Below, in pieces: positions 34,314-44,416 of a DNA stretch of 64,000 bases (position 1 is its first letter; every line of letters begins with the position of its first letter). The notes beneath the pieces were generated by a model. That model did no database searches and was not told where the DNA came from. It saw nothing but the letters and a program-made list of their open reading frames with translations. Origin of the DNA: an uncultured Flavobacteriales bacterium. GTDB taxonomy: Bacteria; Bacteroidota; Bacteroidia; Flavobacteriales; Crocinitomicaceae. Location of the stretch: assembly GCA_946479285.1 (NCBI GenBank), contig CAMLFH010000015.1, forward strand, positions 23,598 through 87,597, written 5' to 3'. A program made the translations under genes and the position numbers.

Positions 34314-34814
34314 ATGGAAGCAATCAAACAACGCGAACGCATTTACACCTGGGGAAATCCTTTGGAAGGAGTCGAATTGTCCAAAGAACTTTCCGGTCTC
34401 GAATACCTGCAGGCAATCAAAAGAGGAGATGCTCCGGCTTCTCCTTTGATCAACACCCTGGATTTTTCCCTCGGAGAACTGGAAGAAGGGAAGGCCAGTT
34501 TTTATTTCGAGCCGCAGGAATTTCACTACAATCCGAATGGTAGCGTGCACGGAGGAGTGATCACAGCGATCCTCGATTCGGCGATGGGCTGCACACTTCA
34601 CTCTTTATTGCCGAAAGGAACTGTTTACACGACTTTGGAATTGAAGGTCAATTTCCTGAAAAGAGTACACGATAAATCCGGAATGCTGACAGCAACCGGA
34701 AAACTGATCCATTTGGGAAATACCACCGCTTTGGTAGAAGCCGAATTGACCGATGAATCCGGAAAGAAATTCGCATACGCAGTTTCAACCTGCATGCTCC
34801 TCAAAAACGAATGA
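34314..34814 (+). CDS. PaaI-type hotdog thioesterase
   Basis: 166 residues with start at ATG 34314 (MEAIKQRERIYTW); the longer frame would translate the REP-like repeat. The hotdog motif is seen as GSVHGGVITAILDSAMGCTLHSLLP ... YTTLELKVNFLKRV, with TATGKLIHLGNTTALVEAEL after it. It should hydrolyse an acyl-CoA or aryl-CoA thioester. It belongs to the thiolase/SDR set. Confidence 0.9.
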   Translation: MEAIKQRERIYTWGNPLEGVELSKELSGLEYLQAIKRGDAPASPLINTLDFSLGELEEGKASFYFEPQEFHYNPNGSVHGGVITAILDSAMGCTLHSLLPKGTVYTTLELKVNFLKRVHDKSGMLTATGKLIHLGNTTALVEAELTDESGKKFAYAVSTCMLLKNE

Positions 34815-34867
34815 CCCTCCATTCGTAATTCGAAAAGCTGTATATTTGAAAAACATAATTCTATGCC

Positions 34868-35782
34868 ATGAATGGACTATTGACCTTACAGGAGTTTTAC
34901 GCAAGCATTTTGAACAAAGGAACCATGGAGCAGTTCTCTCATTTGTCTAAAATGAGTCATTTCAATGTGTTTAAAAGAGGTCAGATCCAATGCGCGAAGA
35001 TTACAGAACTTCATCGGACGGATTTTCACAAAATCTCCCTCGTGGTAGGCGAAGGAATTATCCATTTTGAAGATTCAAAAGTCCCTGTTTCCGGTAAAAC
35101 ACTGGTTTTCTATCACCGGAATGTGCCGCATGTGTGGGAACCCGTTTCGGAAGATCAGCAGGGAGCTTTTTGTTTATTCAACAACCATTTTATCGAAACG
35201 TATTTACTCGATACTCTTTTCAGAGATACACCTTTGATGAATATGGCCATGAACCCTGTTTATCCCTTAACGGACGAACAAGCAGCGATCTTTGAATTCA
35301 TTTTTGAGCAGATCCAGTGTGAAGCGGAAGGTGATTATGTCAAGAAATACGAAGTAATCGTTCATTACCTGCATTTATTACTTCATCACACCAACAAACT
35401 TTGTACTCAAAATGTCAATGAGGATAAGAAACCTCAGGCTTCGGTTGCATTAACCACTTTGTTCATGGAAATGCTGGAGAGACAATTCCCCATCGATTCT
35501 TCCGACCAATCATTAGCCTTGAAAAAACCAAGCGATTTCGCCGAACAATTATCCATTCATGTCAACCATTTAAATCGCTCCATCAAAGAAGTAACCGGAA
35601 GAAGTACCACAGAAATAATCTCCTCCCGACTTGCTAATGAAGCCAAAGCTTTGCTGCGTCATACAGACAGTTCCGTGGCTGAAATCGCCTATACGCTTGG
35701 CTTTGAGCATCCTTCCAATTTCAACAATTTCTTCAAAAAACAAACACAGCAAACTCCGAAATCCTTCAGAGAAGTTAGTTAA
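34868..35782 (+). CDS. AraC family transcriptional regulator
   Basis: 304 residues. The N-terminal cupin-like part (FQKISLVVGEGIIHFED-type strand pattern and HRNVPHVWEP) precedes the C-terminal double HTH (FAEQLSIHVNHLNRSIKEVTGRSTTEIIS ... SSVAEIAYTLGFEHPSNFNNFFKKQTQQTPKSFRE). It lies upstream of the RND efflux operon and is its likely activator, though it could also act on the thiolase set. Confidence 0.93.
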   Translation: MNGLLTLQEFYASILNKGTMEQFSHLSKMSHFNVFKRGQIQCAKITELHRTDFHKISLVVGEGIIHFEDSKVPVSGKTLVFYHRNVPHVWEPVSEDQQGAFCLFNNHFIETYLLDTLFRDTPLMNMAMNPVYPLTDEQAAIFEFIFEQIQCEAEGDYVKKYEVIVHYLHLLLHHTNKLCTQNVNEDKKPQASVALTTLFMEMLERQFPIDSSDQSLALKKPSDFAEQLSIHVNHLNRSIKEVTGRSTTEIISSRLANEAKALLRHTDSSVAEIAYTLGFEHPSNFNNFFKKQTQQTPKSFREVS

Positions 35783-36095
35783 TATGTGGCATTGACCTGT
35801 TTTTATAAGTACTAAAATTGAACGACGATTTGTAAACCAGGGTAATTAATTAAGTTAAAAAATGTAAAATGTTTGATTTTGATAACTAATTGCATGAATT
35901 GCATAAGTTTTTAATGGGACTTTGAAAGATCTTTGTGCCTTCGCTGTGCACCTATGCTGAAGCTACGGCGTAAGCATAAGCTACAGCATAAGCGTTGTGC
36001 CAAGCATTTGACCAAATAGTTAAACTAGTAACAAAGATTCAAAACTCTTACACACATTACCCAATTAGTTAGAGTTTCCAAAAAAGACAAAATTT
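35783..36095. other. intergenic region with repeated GCATAAGC motif hairpin
   Basis: No gene seen. An imperfect palindrome at 35954-35989 (ATGCTGAAGCTACGG ... AAGCTACAGCAT) is related to the GGCGTAAGCGTT sequence near 33486. The AT-rich part before 36096 may hold the efflux promoter; no clear TAnnTTTG was found. Confidence 0.5.
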
Positions 36096-37256
36096 ATGAT
36101 TGCAAAGAAAACAAACCACTTACTGGCGGCTCTGTCGCTGTTACTTTTGGCTTCCTGCGGTTCGGAAGAAGCACCGGTTGCACCCGGAGGGATTAAGCCT
36201 TACCAGGTGCTTGAAATTGATCCCCAAAACACCATCATCGAAACCACTTATCCGGCTATTTTAGAAGGAATCGAAAATGTGGATATTCATCCTAAAATTG
36301 ACGGCTTTGTAGAGAAAATTGCTGTTGATGAAGGTCAGTTTGTCAAAAAAGGACAATTACTTTTTACCATTTCTGCACCACAATATGAGCAACTGGTAAG
36401 AACTGCCCGTGCTGCGGTGAAAAGCGCTGAAGCCGGAGTGAGTGTAGCACGCTTGCAGGTCCAGAAAACCAAATCTTTGGTAGATAAGAACATCGTCAAT
36501 AAATACGAATTGCAGGAAGCAGATTTGACCTTGCAAACGAAGCTGGCTGAATTGGCACAGGCACAGGCAAACCTGGTAAATGCCAATGTGAATTTGGGAT
36601 ACACCCGTATTTCAAGCCCTGTTGATGGTGTGATCGGAAGTTTAACTTTTAAGCCGGGAAGTTTGGTTTCCAGTAATATGACCAAGCCGCTGACAACTGT
36701 TTCCAATATCACGAAGATTTACGCTTATTTCTCCATGAATGAGAAACAATTACTGGAGTTTATCCGCAATACCAAAGGGGCAGACCTGAAGGCGAAAATT
36801 GCAAATACTCCACAAGTTTCAATGGTCCTTTCAGACGGTTCGCTTTACCCGGACAAAGGGTCGATCGGTTCTATCAACGGGCTCATTGATCCACGTACAG
36901 GGTCTGCAAGAATTCGTGCTACGTTCTCCAATTCGCTGAACTTATTACGAAGCGGGGGAAGTGCTCAAATTCGTATTCCACAGGAAATTTCTAACGGATT
37001 CTTAATTCCGCAGCGAGCAGTTGCAGATATTCAGGGAAAGAAATTTGTCTACACAGTAGCGAAAAACGGAACAATCAGCATGAAAAATTTAGAGGTAATG
37101 GAAGCAACAAGCGGGCATTTCTACATCGTGACCAAAGGAGTGAAACGTAAAGATTTGGTGGTTTTGGAAGGAATTCAGTTCCTGAAGGACGGAATGAAGG
37201 TTAAGCCTGTAAAAGCAGATCCGAAAGCAATTTATGCAGAATTGAACCAGCAATAA
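36096..37256 (+). CDS. RND efflux periplasmic adaptor (membrane fusion protein)
   Basis: 386 residues. It has a lipoprotein signal with lipobox LLASC (about 17-21), then a barrel-sandwich domain (IHPKIDGFVEKIAVDEGQFVKKGQLLF), a helical hairpin rich in Q and A, and SPVDGVIGSLTFKPGSLVSS. It joins the inner-membrane pump with the outer-membrane channel. First of three tandem efflux genes. Confidence 0.95.
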   Translation: MIAKKTNHLLAALSLLLLASCGSEEAPVAPGGIKPYQVLEIDPQNTIIETTYPAILEGIENVDIHPKIDGFVEKIAVDEGQFVKKGQLLFTISAPQYEQLVRTARAAVKSAEAGVSVARLQVQKTKSLVDKNIVNKYELQEADLTLQTKLAELAQAQANLVNANVNLGYTRISSPVDGVIGSLTFKPGSLVSSNMTKPLTTVSNITKIYAYFSMNEKQLLEFIRNTKGADLKAKIANTPQVSMVLSDGSLYPDKGSIGSINGLIDPRTGSARIRATFSNSLNLLRSGGSAQIRIPQEISNGFLIPQRAVADIQGKKFVYTVAKNGTISMKNLEVMEATSGHFYIVTKGVKRKDLVVLEGIQFLKDGMKVKPVKADPKAIYAELNQQ

Positions 37257-37292
37257 AGTTCGTCATTTACATCCCATTCATAGACTCGAATT

Positions 37293-40200
37293 ATGTTTAA
37301 AAAATTCATAGAAAAACCCGTATTATCTACGGTTATCTCGGTATTAATTGTGATCCTGGGAGTTTTGGGCCTTTTGGCTATCCCTGTTTCCCAATATCCG
37401 GATATTGCACCGCCAACCGTTCAGGTTTCTGCTTCTTACCAGGGAGCAAATGCCGATGTGGTACTGAATAATGTGGTCATTCCGCTCGAAGAACAGATCA
37501 ATGGAGTGGAAGATATGACATACATGACTTCTACCGCTTCGAATGATGGAACAGCAACGATTACCGTTTATTTCAAACTGGGAACAAACCCCGATTTGGC
37601 GGCTGTAAACGTACAAAACCGTGTTTCACGGGCTACGAGTTTGCTTCCTGCAGAAGTAAACCGCGCAGGAGTTGTAACAACGAAACGACAGGCTAGTAAC
37701 TTGCTGATTTTTAACTTGTACAGCGAAGATTCAACTTACGATCAGACTTTCCTGCAAAACTATGCCAACATCAACCTCATTCCGCAGATTAAAAGAATCA
37801 AGGGTGTGGGAGATGCAACAGCTTTTGGTTTGATGGATTATTCCATGCGGATTTGGTTAAAACCGGATGTGATGGCCAGTTACGGCCTCGTTCCGGATGA
37901 TGTGAACAAAGCGCTGGCTGAACAAAATATCGAAGCGGCTCCCGGGCAGTTCGGAGAACAGGGCAATCAAAGCTATCAGTACACAATCAAGTACAAAGGT
38001 CGTTTAAAGGAAGAAGCTGAATTCAGTGATATCGTGATCCGTGTTGGAGAAGATGGAGAAGTTTTGCGTCTGAGAGACATTGCACGCATTGAATTAGGAT
38101 CTCAGAGTTATGCAAGTTCGGTTCGGGTGAACGGAAAGTTTGGTCTGGGAGTGGCAGTGAATCAAACAGCCGGTTCCAACGCCCAGGAAGTCATTGAAGG
38201 AACAATCAAAGTATTGGACGAGGCCCAGGCTTCTTTCCCGAAAGGCGTGAAATATACGACTATTGTAAACGTCAACGATTTCCTGGATGCATCCATTGAG
38301 AAAGTATTCCATACGTTGATCGAAGCATTTATTTTGGTGTTCCTCGTAGTATTCCTCTTTCTGCAGGATTTTCGTTCTACCTTGATTCCGGCAATCTCTG
38401 TTCCGGTAGCCATTATCGGTACATTCTTTTTTCTGAATCTCTTTGGGTTCAGCATCAACTTATTGACTTTATTCGCTCTTGTTCTTGCTATCGGTATCGT
38501 AGTGGATGACGCTATTGTGGTGGTTGAAGCAGTTCATGCGAAACTCGATCAGGGATACAAATCTTCTAAAAAAGCAACGATTGACGCCATGGATGAAATC
38601 ACGGGCGCAATTGTTTCGATCACTTTGGTTATGGCGGCAGTGTTTGTCCCGGTAAGCTTCATTCAAGGTTCTACTGGCGTATTTTACAAACAATTCGGGT
38701 TAACACTCGCTATTTCCATTATTCTTTCGGCTGTAAATGCACTGACTTTGAGTCCGGCGCTTTGTGCCTTGTTATTGAAACCGCATAAAGACGAACACGG
38801 AAAGAAGAAGTCGTACATGCAGCGCTTCAATATAGCTTTCAATACTTCTTTCGGGAAAATGACAAACCGCTACAAACGTTCGGTTTCTTTCCTAAGCCGG
38901 AAAAAATGGGTAGTAGTTGTCATTTTAGCAATTTTCACCGGCTTGTTGGTTTGGGGAATGAAAACAACACCGAAAGGATTTGTCCCTGCCGAAGATATGG
39001 GAACTGTTTTCTCTGACATTACACTCGCTCCGGGAACTTCACAGGAACGCACAGATGAAGTGCTGACAGAAATAGACAACATCGTTCGCTCGGTTCCTGA
39101 AACCAAATTTACCTTACGTGTAGTTGGTCGTTCGATCATTTCAGGTGCGGGAAGTTCTTACGGAATGGTACTGGCACGCTTGAAATTGTGGGATGAACGA
39201 GACAGGGACGTGAAGGAGGTGATCGCGGAATTATTTGCCAAAACAGCGCACATCAAAGATGCGAAGATTATTTTCTTTTCTCCGCCAACCATCCAGGGAT
39301 TTGGTAACACAGCCGGTTTTGAATTCCAGTTGCAGGATAAATCGGGCGGGGATATCAATGAATTCAACAACGTGGCACAGAATTTCCTGGCAGAATTAGC
39401 AAAACGACCGGAGATCCAATATGCAGCAACGTCATTTAACCCGAATTTCCCGCAATACCAGATCGATGTCAATGTGGTGAAAATCAAACAGGCCGGAATG
39501 ACGATGAGTGATGTGATGAGTGTTCTGCAAGGTTATTATGGAGGAGTTTATGCTTCCAACTTCAATAAGTTCGGAAAGCAATACCGCGTAATTTACCAAT
39601 CGGAATCAGCAAGCAGAAAAAATATTCAAAGTCTGAATTCGATCTATGTTCGAAATGCAAACGGAGAAATGGCACCAATTTCCGAATTCATTACGATGAA
39701 GCAGGTTTACGGTCCCCAGGTTATTTCCCGCTTCAACTTATTCAATGCAATTGCTGTTACCGGTGTTCCGAATAAAGGTTTCAGTTCCGGTGATGCGATG
39801 AAAGCAATCGAAGAAGTGGCGAAAACAAGTCTTCCTGCCGGATACGATTACGAATATTCCGGTTTGACGAGAGAAGAGAGTTCGGGTGGAAATCAAACGG
39901 TGTTTATCTTCTTACTGGTCGTGGTCTTCGTTTACTTCCTTTTGTGTGCACAGTATGAAAGTTACATTCTGCCGCTTGCCGTGTTGATCTCACTTCCTAT
40001 CGGTTTGGCCGGAGTATTCATCTTCGACAAAATCTTTGAAGTAGACAACAACATTTATACGCAAATTACCATTGTAATGCTCGTTGGTTTGCTCGCAAAA
40101 AATGCCATTTTGATCGTAGAATACGCTGTCGAAAGAAGAAAGAACGGAATGAGTATCGTGGATGCGGCTGTGAGCGGAGCAACTGCACGTCTTCGACCAA

Positions 40201-40430
40201 TTCTCATGACATCCTTCGCATTCATTTTCGGATTATTACCGCTGATGCTTTCAACAGGAGTGGGAGCAGCCGGAAATACTTCCATCGGGACCGGAGCAGT
40301 TGGAGGAATGTTGGTAGGAACTATTTTCGGAGTACTTGTAATTCCGGTTCTTTTCATTGTTTTCCAAGGATTACAGGAAAGAGTAAAGCCGTTAGAAGTG
40401 GAAACGGATGATGACGAAATCGAAAACTAA
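37293..40430 (+). CDS. RND multidrug efflux transporter (HAE1/AcrB type)
   Basis: 1045 residues with twelve predicted TM segments. It starts FIEKPVLSTVISVLIVILGVLGLLAIPVSQYPDIAPPTVQV. The proton-relay aspartates lie in LAIGIVVDDAIVVVEAV and the matching Lys in MLVGLLAKNAILIVEYAVERR. It exports drugs or other hydrophobic compounds driven by protons. It follows the adaptor by 36 nt; the outer-membrane gene starts 1 nt after it. Confidence 0.96.
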   Translation: MFKKFIEKPVLSTVISVLIVILGVLGLLAIPVSQYPDIAPPTVQVSASYQGANADVVLNNVVIPLEEQINGVEDMTYMTSTASNDGTATITVYFKLGTNPDLAAVNVQNRVSRATSLLPAEVNRAGVVTTKRQASNLLIFNLYSEDSTYDQTFLQNYANINLIPQIKRIKGVGDATAFGLMDYSMRIWLKPDVMASYGLVPDDVNKALAEQNIEAAPGQFGEQGNQSYQYTIKYKGRLKEEAEFSDIVIRVGEDGEVLRLRDIARIELGSQSYASSVRVNGKFGLGVAVNQTAGSNAQEVIEGTIKVLDEAQASFPKGVKYTTIVNVNDFLDASIEKVFHTLIEAFILVFLVVFLFLQDFRSTLIPAISVPVAIIGTFFFLNLFGFSINLLTLFALVLAIGIVVDDAIVVVEAVHAKLDQGYKSSKKATIDAMDEITGAIVSITLVMAAVFVPVSFIQGSTGVFYKQFGLTLAISIILSAVNALTLSPALCALLLKPHKDEHGKKKSYMQRFNIAFNTSFGKMTNRYKRSVSFLSRKKWVVVVILAIFTGLLVWGMKTTPKGFVPAEDMGTVFSDITLAPGTSQERTDEVLTEIDNIVRSVPETKFTLRVVGRSIISGAGSSYGMVLARLKLWDERDRDVKEVIAELFAKTAHIKDAKIIFFSPPTIQGFGNTAGFEFQLQDKSGGDINEFNNVAQNFLAELAKRPEIQYAATSFNPNFPQYQIDVNVVKIKQAGMTMSDVMSVLQGYYGGVYASNFNKFGKQYRVIYQSESASRKNIQSLNSIYVRNANGEMAPISEFITMKQVYGPQVISRFNLFNAIAVTGVPNKGFSSGDAMKAIEEVAKTSLPAGYDYEYSGLTREESSGGNQTVFIFLLVVVFVYFLLCAQYESYILPLAVLISLPIGLAGVFIFDKIFEVDNNIYTQITIVMLVGLLAKNAILIVEYAVERRKNGMSIVDAAVSGATARLRPILMTSFAFIFGLLPLMLSTGVGAAGNTSIGTGAVGGMLVGTIFGVLVIPVLFIVFQGLQERVKPLEVETDDDEIEN

Positions 40431-40431
40431 A

Positions 40432-41844
40432 ATGAAAAAATTCATGAAAAAGAATCAAATAGTATATACCGTTTTATTCACCGTAGTACTTCTTGTCTCA
40501 AGTTGTGTTACAAAGCGTTACGAAAGGCCTGAAGAAATTAAATCCGCAGAAATGTATCGGGGAAATGTTTCTTCGGATACCACTTCAATGGCTGACCTGG
40601 AATGGAAAAAACTGTTTTCCGATCCGGTCCTGCAAGACTTGATTGAGAAAGGATTGGCCAATAACCTGAATCTGAAACAAGCGGTTGAGCGAATCACTAT
40701 CAGTCAGGCTTATTTGAAACAAAGTAAAATGGCTTTTCTGCCAAGTTTACAATTGGACATTACATCCACAGATGCCAAACAGTCAGAAAGAGCAGTGAAT
40801 GCTCCTCCGGGATTATTGCAGTTAACAACGCATACCAACCGCATTCAATTGGGAACATCCTGGGAAGCGGATATCTGGGGAAAATTGAGAAGTGCGAAAC
40901 GCGGAGCCATTGCAGGAATGCTGCAAAGTGATGCTTCCAAACGAGCGGTTCAGACACAATTGATCGTAGATATTGCAAATGCGTATTACAATTTACTGGC
41001 TTTCGATAAGCAGTTGAAAGTGACGCAGGAAACTATTGAATTGCGTAAAAAACAAGTGGAAACATTGACCGCTTTGCAGGAGTCCGGTAAAGTAACGAGT
41101 GCAGAAGTGCTCCAAAGCCAGGCCAATCTATACGCTGCTGAAGTCATGGTACCGGAATTGCAAAACAAAATCTGGCAGGCAGAAAATTTATTGAATTACA
41201 TGCTTGCGCGAGGTCCGGAACAAATTGCGCGCGGAACGTTGGATGAACAGGTCCTCTACACCGATTTGCGTTTAGGCGTTTCGTCCCAGCTTTTGAAAAA
41301 CAGACCGGATGTTCAGGCGGCAGAATATGCTTTTGCAGCTGCTTTTGAAAACACTAATGTGGCAAAAACATACTTTTATCCGTCTTTAACTTTGACGGCA
41401 AACGGAGGTTTTGCAGCATTCAAGATCCAGGAGATATTCAGCCGGTCACTTTTCTACAACATTATCGGCGGATTAACGCAGCCCATATTCAACAGAGGTC
41501 AGAACAAAGCCCGTTTGAGAACAGCGAAAGCAGATCAGCAGATCGCGTTTTACAAATTCCAGGATGTGATCCTAAGAAGTGGGATGGAAGTCTCAAACGC
41601 CCTTTACGCCTTTCAAAATGCAACGGAAAGAGAACGAATTCGCAATCAGCAGATTCAATCACTTACCATCGCGGTGGAAAACACGCAGGAATTATTGAGC
41701 AATCGCAAGGAAACCAACTATACCGACGTCTTGAGTTCCGAACAGAATCTGATTGCAGCCCAAATGAACGGGATCAACGATAAACTGGATCAATTGCAGT
41801 CGGTTGTTAATTTGTACCGGGCACTTGGCGGAGGCTGGAAATAA
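40432..41844 (+). CDS. efflux outer-membrane channel lipoprotein (NodT/TolC family)
   Basis: 470 residues from ATG 40432. A lipobox is seen in VVLLVSSC. Family motifs are DLEWKKLFSDPVLQDLIEKGLANNLNLKQAVERI, LGTSWEADIWGKLRSAKRGA and PDVQAAEYAF. It forms the trimeric outer-membrane exit duct of the RND pump. Its start lies 1 nt after the pump stop, so translation may be coupled. A strong terminator follows. Confidence 0.95.
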   Translation: MKKFMKKNQIVYTVLFTVVLLVSSCVTKRYERPEEIKSAEMYRGNVSSDTTSMADLEWKKLFSDPVLQDLIEKGLANNLNLKQAVERITISQAYLKQSKMAFLPSLQLDITSTDAKQSERAVNAPPGLLQLTTHTNRIQLGTSWEADIWGKLRSAKRGAIAGMLQSDASKRAVQTQLIVDIANAYYNLLAFDKQLKVTQETIELRKKQVETLTALQESGKVTSAEVLQSQANLYAAEVMVPELQNKIWQAENLLNYMLARGPEQIARGTLDEQVLYTDLRLGVSSQLLKNRPDVQAAEYAFAAAFENTNVAKTYFYPSLTLTANGGFAAFKIQEIFSRSLFYNIIGGLTQPIFNRGQNKARLRTAKADQQIAFYKFQDVILRSGMEVSNALYAFQNATERERIRNQQIQSLTIAVENTQELLSNRKETNYTDVLSSEQNLIAAQMNGINDKLDQLQSVVNLYRALGGGWK

Positions 41845-41881
41845 TTAATAAAGTTGTAACGCATTTCTAATTAAAATAAGG

Positions 41882-41913
41882 AGCCATTCGCATGCAGCGG
41901 GTGGCTTTTTTTA
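41882..41913 (+). terminator. intrinsic terminator of the efflux operon
   Basis: AGCCATTCGC pairs with GCGGGTGGCT (10 bp with two G-U) around ATGCA and is followed by seven T. Confidence 0.9.
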
Positions 41914-42033
41914 GGATTGTCTGCGAATACCAATCTTTTGCAGGCGAATTTATAGTAAAGAATGGTGTTAATAAATTCGGATGGTATAATTCGGAATTCG
42001 TCATTATATTTGGGCAACTTATAATTCAAACGA

Positions 42034-42411
42034 ATGAAAAATTTAAAACTAATTGCTGTACTTGGATTGGGATTCATGACGATTCAATCTTGTTCTAAAC
42101 AAAGTGAATTGTGTGAGTGTACTGACATGGCTACTGAAATGATGAAAGGTGACCGTGAGCATAACTTCGACGGAACTTTCCAAAAAGAATACGTAGAGAA
42201 GCACAAAGCTGAAGAAGCAAAGTGTAAGAAAATTTACGAAGGAAAGACTGACAAAGCTAGTCAGGAAAAAATGCGTAAAGAAATGAAAGAGTGCAGCGGT
42301 TACGAAGATTTTAAGGAAGAGACGATCAAGTCTATGGAAAACCTTAAAAAGCAAATGCCAGGACTTTCAAAAGAAATTGATGAGTCTATCAAAGAATTGC
42401 GTGCAGAGTAA
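42034..42411 (+). CDS. small Lys/Glu-rich lipoprotein
   Basis: 125 residues. The signal has a lipobox-like IQSC (about 17-20). The rest is helical, charged and has conserved cysteines (CECTD, KCKK, CSGY). No family recognised. It is flanked by terminators on both sides, so it is a single-gene unit. Confidence 0.75.
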   Translation: MKNLKLIAVLGLGFMTIQSCSKQSELCECTDMATEMMKGDREHNFDGTFQKEYVEKHKAEEAKCKKIYEGKTDKASQEKMRKEMKECSGYEDFKEETIKSMENLKKQMPGLSKEIDESIKELRAE

Positions 42412-42434
42412 TCTGGATCAAAAGATTTAATATT

Positions 42435-42474
42435 AAACAGCAGGCATCCCGCACGTGCGGGATGCCTGCTGTTT
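42435..42474. terminator. bidirectional terminator, perfect 20-bp stem
   Basis: The 40-nt sequence is a perfect palindrome (arms AAACAGCAGGCATCCCGCAC and its complement) followed by T-runs on both strands. It ends the lipoprotein gene and the converging gene at 42475. Confidence 0.9.
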
Positions 42475-43299
42475 TTATTTCTGTTTCATTTTCGGTTCAT
42501 AAATCCACCGCACAAAAAAGCTATAGGAATCATACCTTGTGTCCATCGGGATCCCTGCCACCAATCCTATTTTCGATGTCTTTGAAACTGTTACCCGCAT
42601 TTGGGGGCGCAAAACCACCGATGTAAATTCCTTAGCAAATAAGGTGTTTACCTCCAATCCAATCACGCTTTTAGTGACCGGAATAGCGTAATGAACACTT
42701 CCGTTCACATGATAGTAAAATTCCATGCTGCTCGAATGCAGATCTTTTTCCCATTCCGGGCCGGTGATCAGCATGGTGTGTATGTTATTCTTCCAGCTTT
42801 TGGCAGCAACCAGGAAAGGATGCATCAGGTTTGCCCGAACGATTTGCTCTTTTCTGTATTTGTTGAAAGAAGTCAATTCCAACTCATTCAGGTAGCCAAT
42901 GGCTGCGGAAGTATTCCATTTCGGTGCAACCAAAAAAGTATATTGTGCGGCTAATTTTAAACCATCCATCCTGTTTCCGGGAAGCGGTTCTTTTTGATCG
43001 CGAGAACCAAATGAAAAGGTAAATGGAATTTCGATTTCCAATCCCAGTCTGTTAACCGGGGCAAATTCGTATTCTACTAAAGTGGTCAATTCCACATAAT
43101 CGTTCAAATGCGCACTTCCAAACCCGATATTCCACTCGCGTTCGCCTTTTCTGGCGCCTAAATCACGGATTAAATCCACATACAAAGGTTCAATGTGTTT
43201 GATCTTTACAGGAAGAATGGTGTCGCTCGTTTGAGCAGTTGCAGGAAGTGAATAAAACGTGCCGGCAATTGCAAGGATTGAAGTCAAAATTGTTCTCAT
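42475..43299 (-). CDS. HAEPLYID-family-like outer-membrane protein
   Basis: 274 residues with start at 43299 (MRTILTSILAIAGTFYSLPATAQ), which gives a clean signal peptide; the longer frame adds a non-signal stretch. The mature start has HIEPLYVDLIRDLGARKGEREWNIG, matching the HAEPLYID motif that names a Bacteroidota family. The rest is beta-rich and resembles a barrel in the outer membrane. Function unknown. Confidence 0.75.
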   Translation of the reverse strand: MRTILTSILAIAGTFYSLPATAQTSDTILPVKIKHIEPLYVDLIRDLGARKGEREWNIGFGSAHLNDYVELTTLVEYEFAPVNRLGLEIEIPFTFSFGSRDQKEPLPGNRMDGLKLAAQYTFLVAPKWNTSAAIGYLNELELTSFNKYRKEQIVRANLMHPFLVAAKSWKNNIHTMLITGPEWEKDLHSSSMEFYYHVNGSVHYAIPVTKSVIGLEVNTLFAKEFTSVVLRPQMRVTVSKTSKIGLVAGIPMDTRYDSYSFFVRWIYEPKMKQK

Positions 43300-43459
43300 A
43301 CTTTGAATTTGATGGAACAAAATTGGAGGTTGAATCTGGAAAAAAACGGGAATGATCTGCAAATCGGATTTCCCATCTCCAATTCGTAATTAGGCATTCA
43401 TAATTCGTAATTTTCTTAGTATTTTCGTTACTGACAAAATTGAAAGCAGGAATCTCTTC

Positions 43460-44416
43460 ATGAAAAATAAGATCACAGAACTTTTTCAAATAAAATACCC
43501 CCTCATTCAGGCTGGTATGATCTGGTGTTCAGGCTGGGAATTGGCAAGTGCGGTTTCCAATGCCGGTGGACTTGGAATCATCGGTTCCGGATCCATGTAT
43601 CCCGAAATTCTGGACGAACACATTCGTAAGTGCAAAGAAGCTACTCCAAAACCATTTGCTGTGAACCTTCCAATGCTTTATCCCAATATCGAGGAACACA
43701 TCCAAACAATTATCAAACACCAGGTTCCCATCGTTTTTACTTCTGCAGGAAATCCAAAAACCTATACAGCTCGCTTGAAAGAGGCCGGGATTACGGTTGT
43801 TCACGTGGTTTCTTCTGCCAAGTTTGCTTTGAAAGCACAGGAAGCCGGAGTAGATGCAATTGTTGCTGAAGGATTTGAAGCAGGCGGACATAACGGACGC
43901 GATGAAACAACAACCATGTGCCTGATTCCTTTAGTGAAAGCCGTGGTTTCTATTCCCCTGATTGCTGCCGGTGGAATCGGAACAGGAAGAGGAATGCTTG
44001 CTGCGATGACTTTGGGTGCTGACGGAGTTCAAATCGGATCGCGTTTCATTGCCTCCCCGGAATCATCGGCACACCAAAATTTCAAAGACGAAGTGCTGAA
44101 CGCCAGGGAAGGTGATACGATGTTGACCCTGAAAGAACTGACACCTGTTCGACTGATGAAGAATTCATTTTTCAATAAGGTAGAATCAGCTTATGAAAAT
44201 TGTGCTACAAACGAACAACTGAACGAACTGCTTGGAAGAGGAAGAGCGAAACGCGGCATGTTTGAAGGTGATTTGATTGAAGGTGAACTGGAAGTGGGAC
44301 AGATTTCTGGTTTGATCAGCGAAATGAAACCTGCTGCAGAAATTGTCCGTGAAATAATAAATGAATTTAACCTTGCTTTGAACGAACGAAGCGACTCAAA
44401 ATATGCATTTGAATGA
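43460..44416 (+). CDS. nitronate monooxygenase-like FMN enzyme
   Basis: 318 residues. It has the 2-nitropropane dioxygenase/FabK-like barrel: IQAGMIWCSGWELASAVSNAGGLGIIGSGS, EGFEAGGHNG and GGIGTGRGMLAAMTLGADGVQIGSRF, which binds the FMN phosphate. The substrate could be nitronates or an enoyl-ACP, but the sequence alone does not decide. It overlaps the following M16 peptidase gene by 4 nt. Confidence 0.9.
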   Translation: MKNKITELFQIKYPLIQAGMIWCSGWELASAVSNAGGLGIIGSGSMYPEILDEHIRKCKEATPKPFAVNLPMLYPNIEEHIQTIIKHQVPIVFTSAGNPKTYTARLKEAGITVVHVVSSAKFALKAQEAGVDAIVAEGFEAGGHNGRDETTTMCLIPLVKAVVSIPLIAAGGIGTGRGMLAAMTLGADGVQIGSRFIASPESSAHQNFKDEVLNAREGDTMLTLKELTPVRLMKNSFFNKVESAYENCATNEQLNELLGRGRAKRGMFEGDLIEGELEVGQISGLISEMKPAAEIVREIINEFNLALNERSDSKYAFE

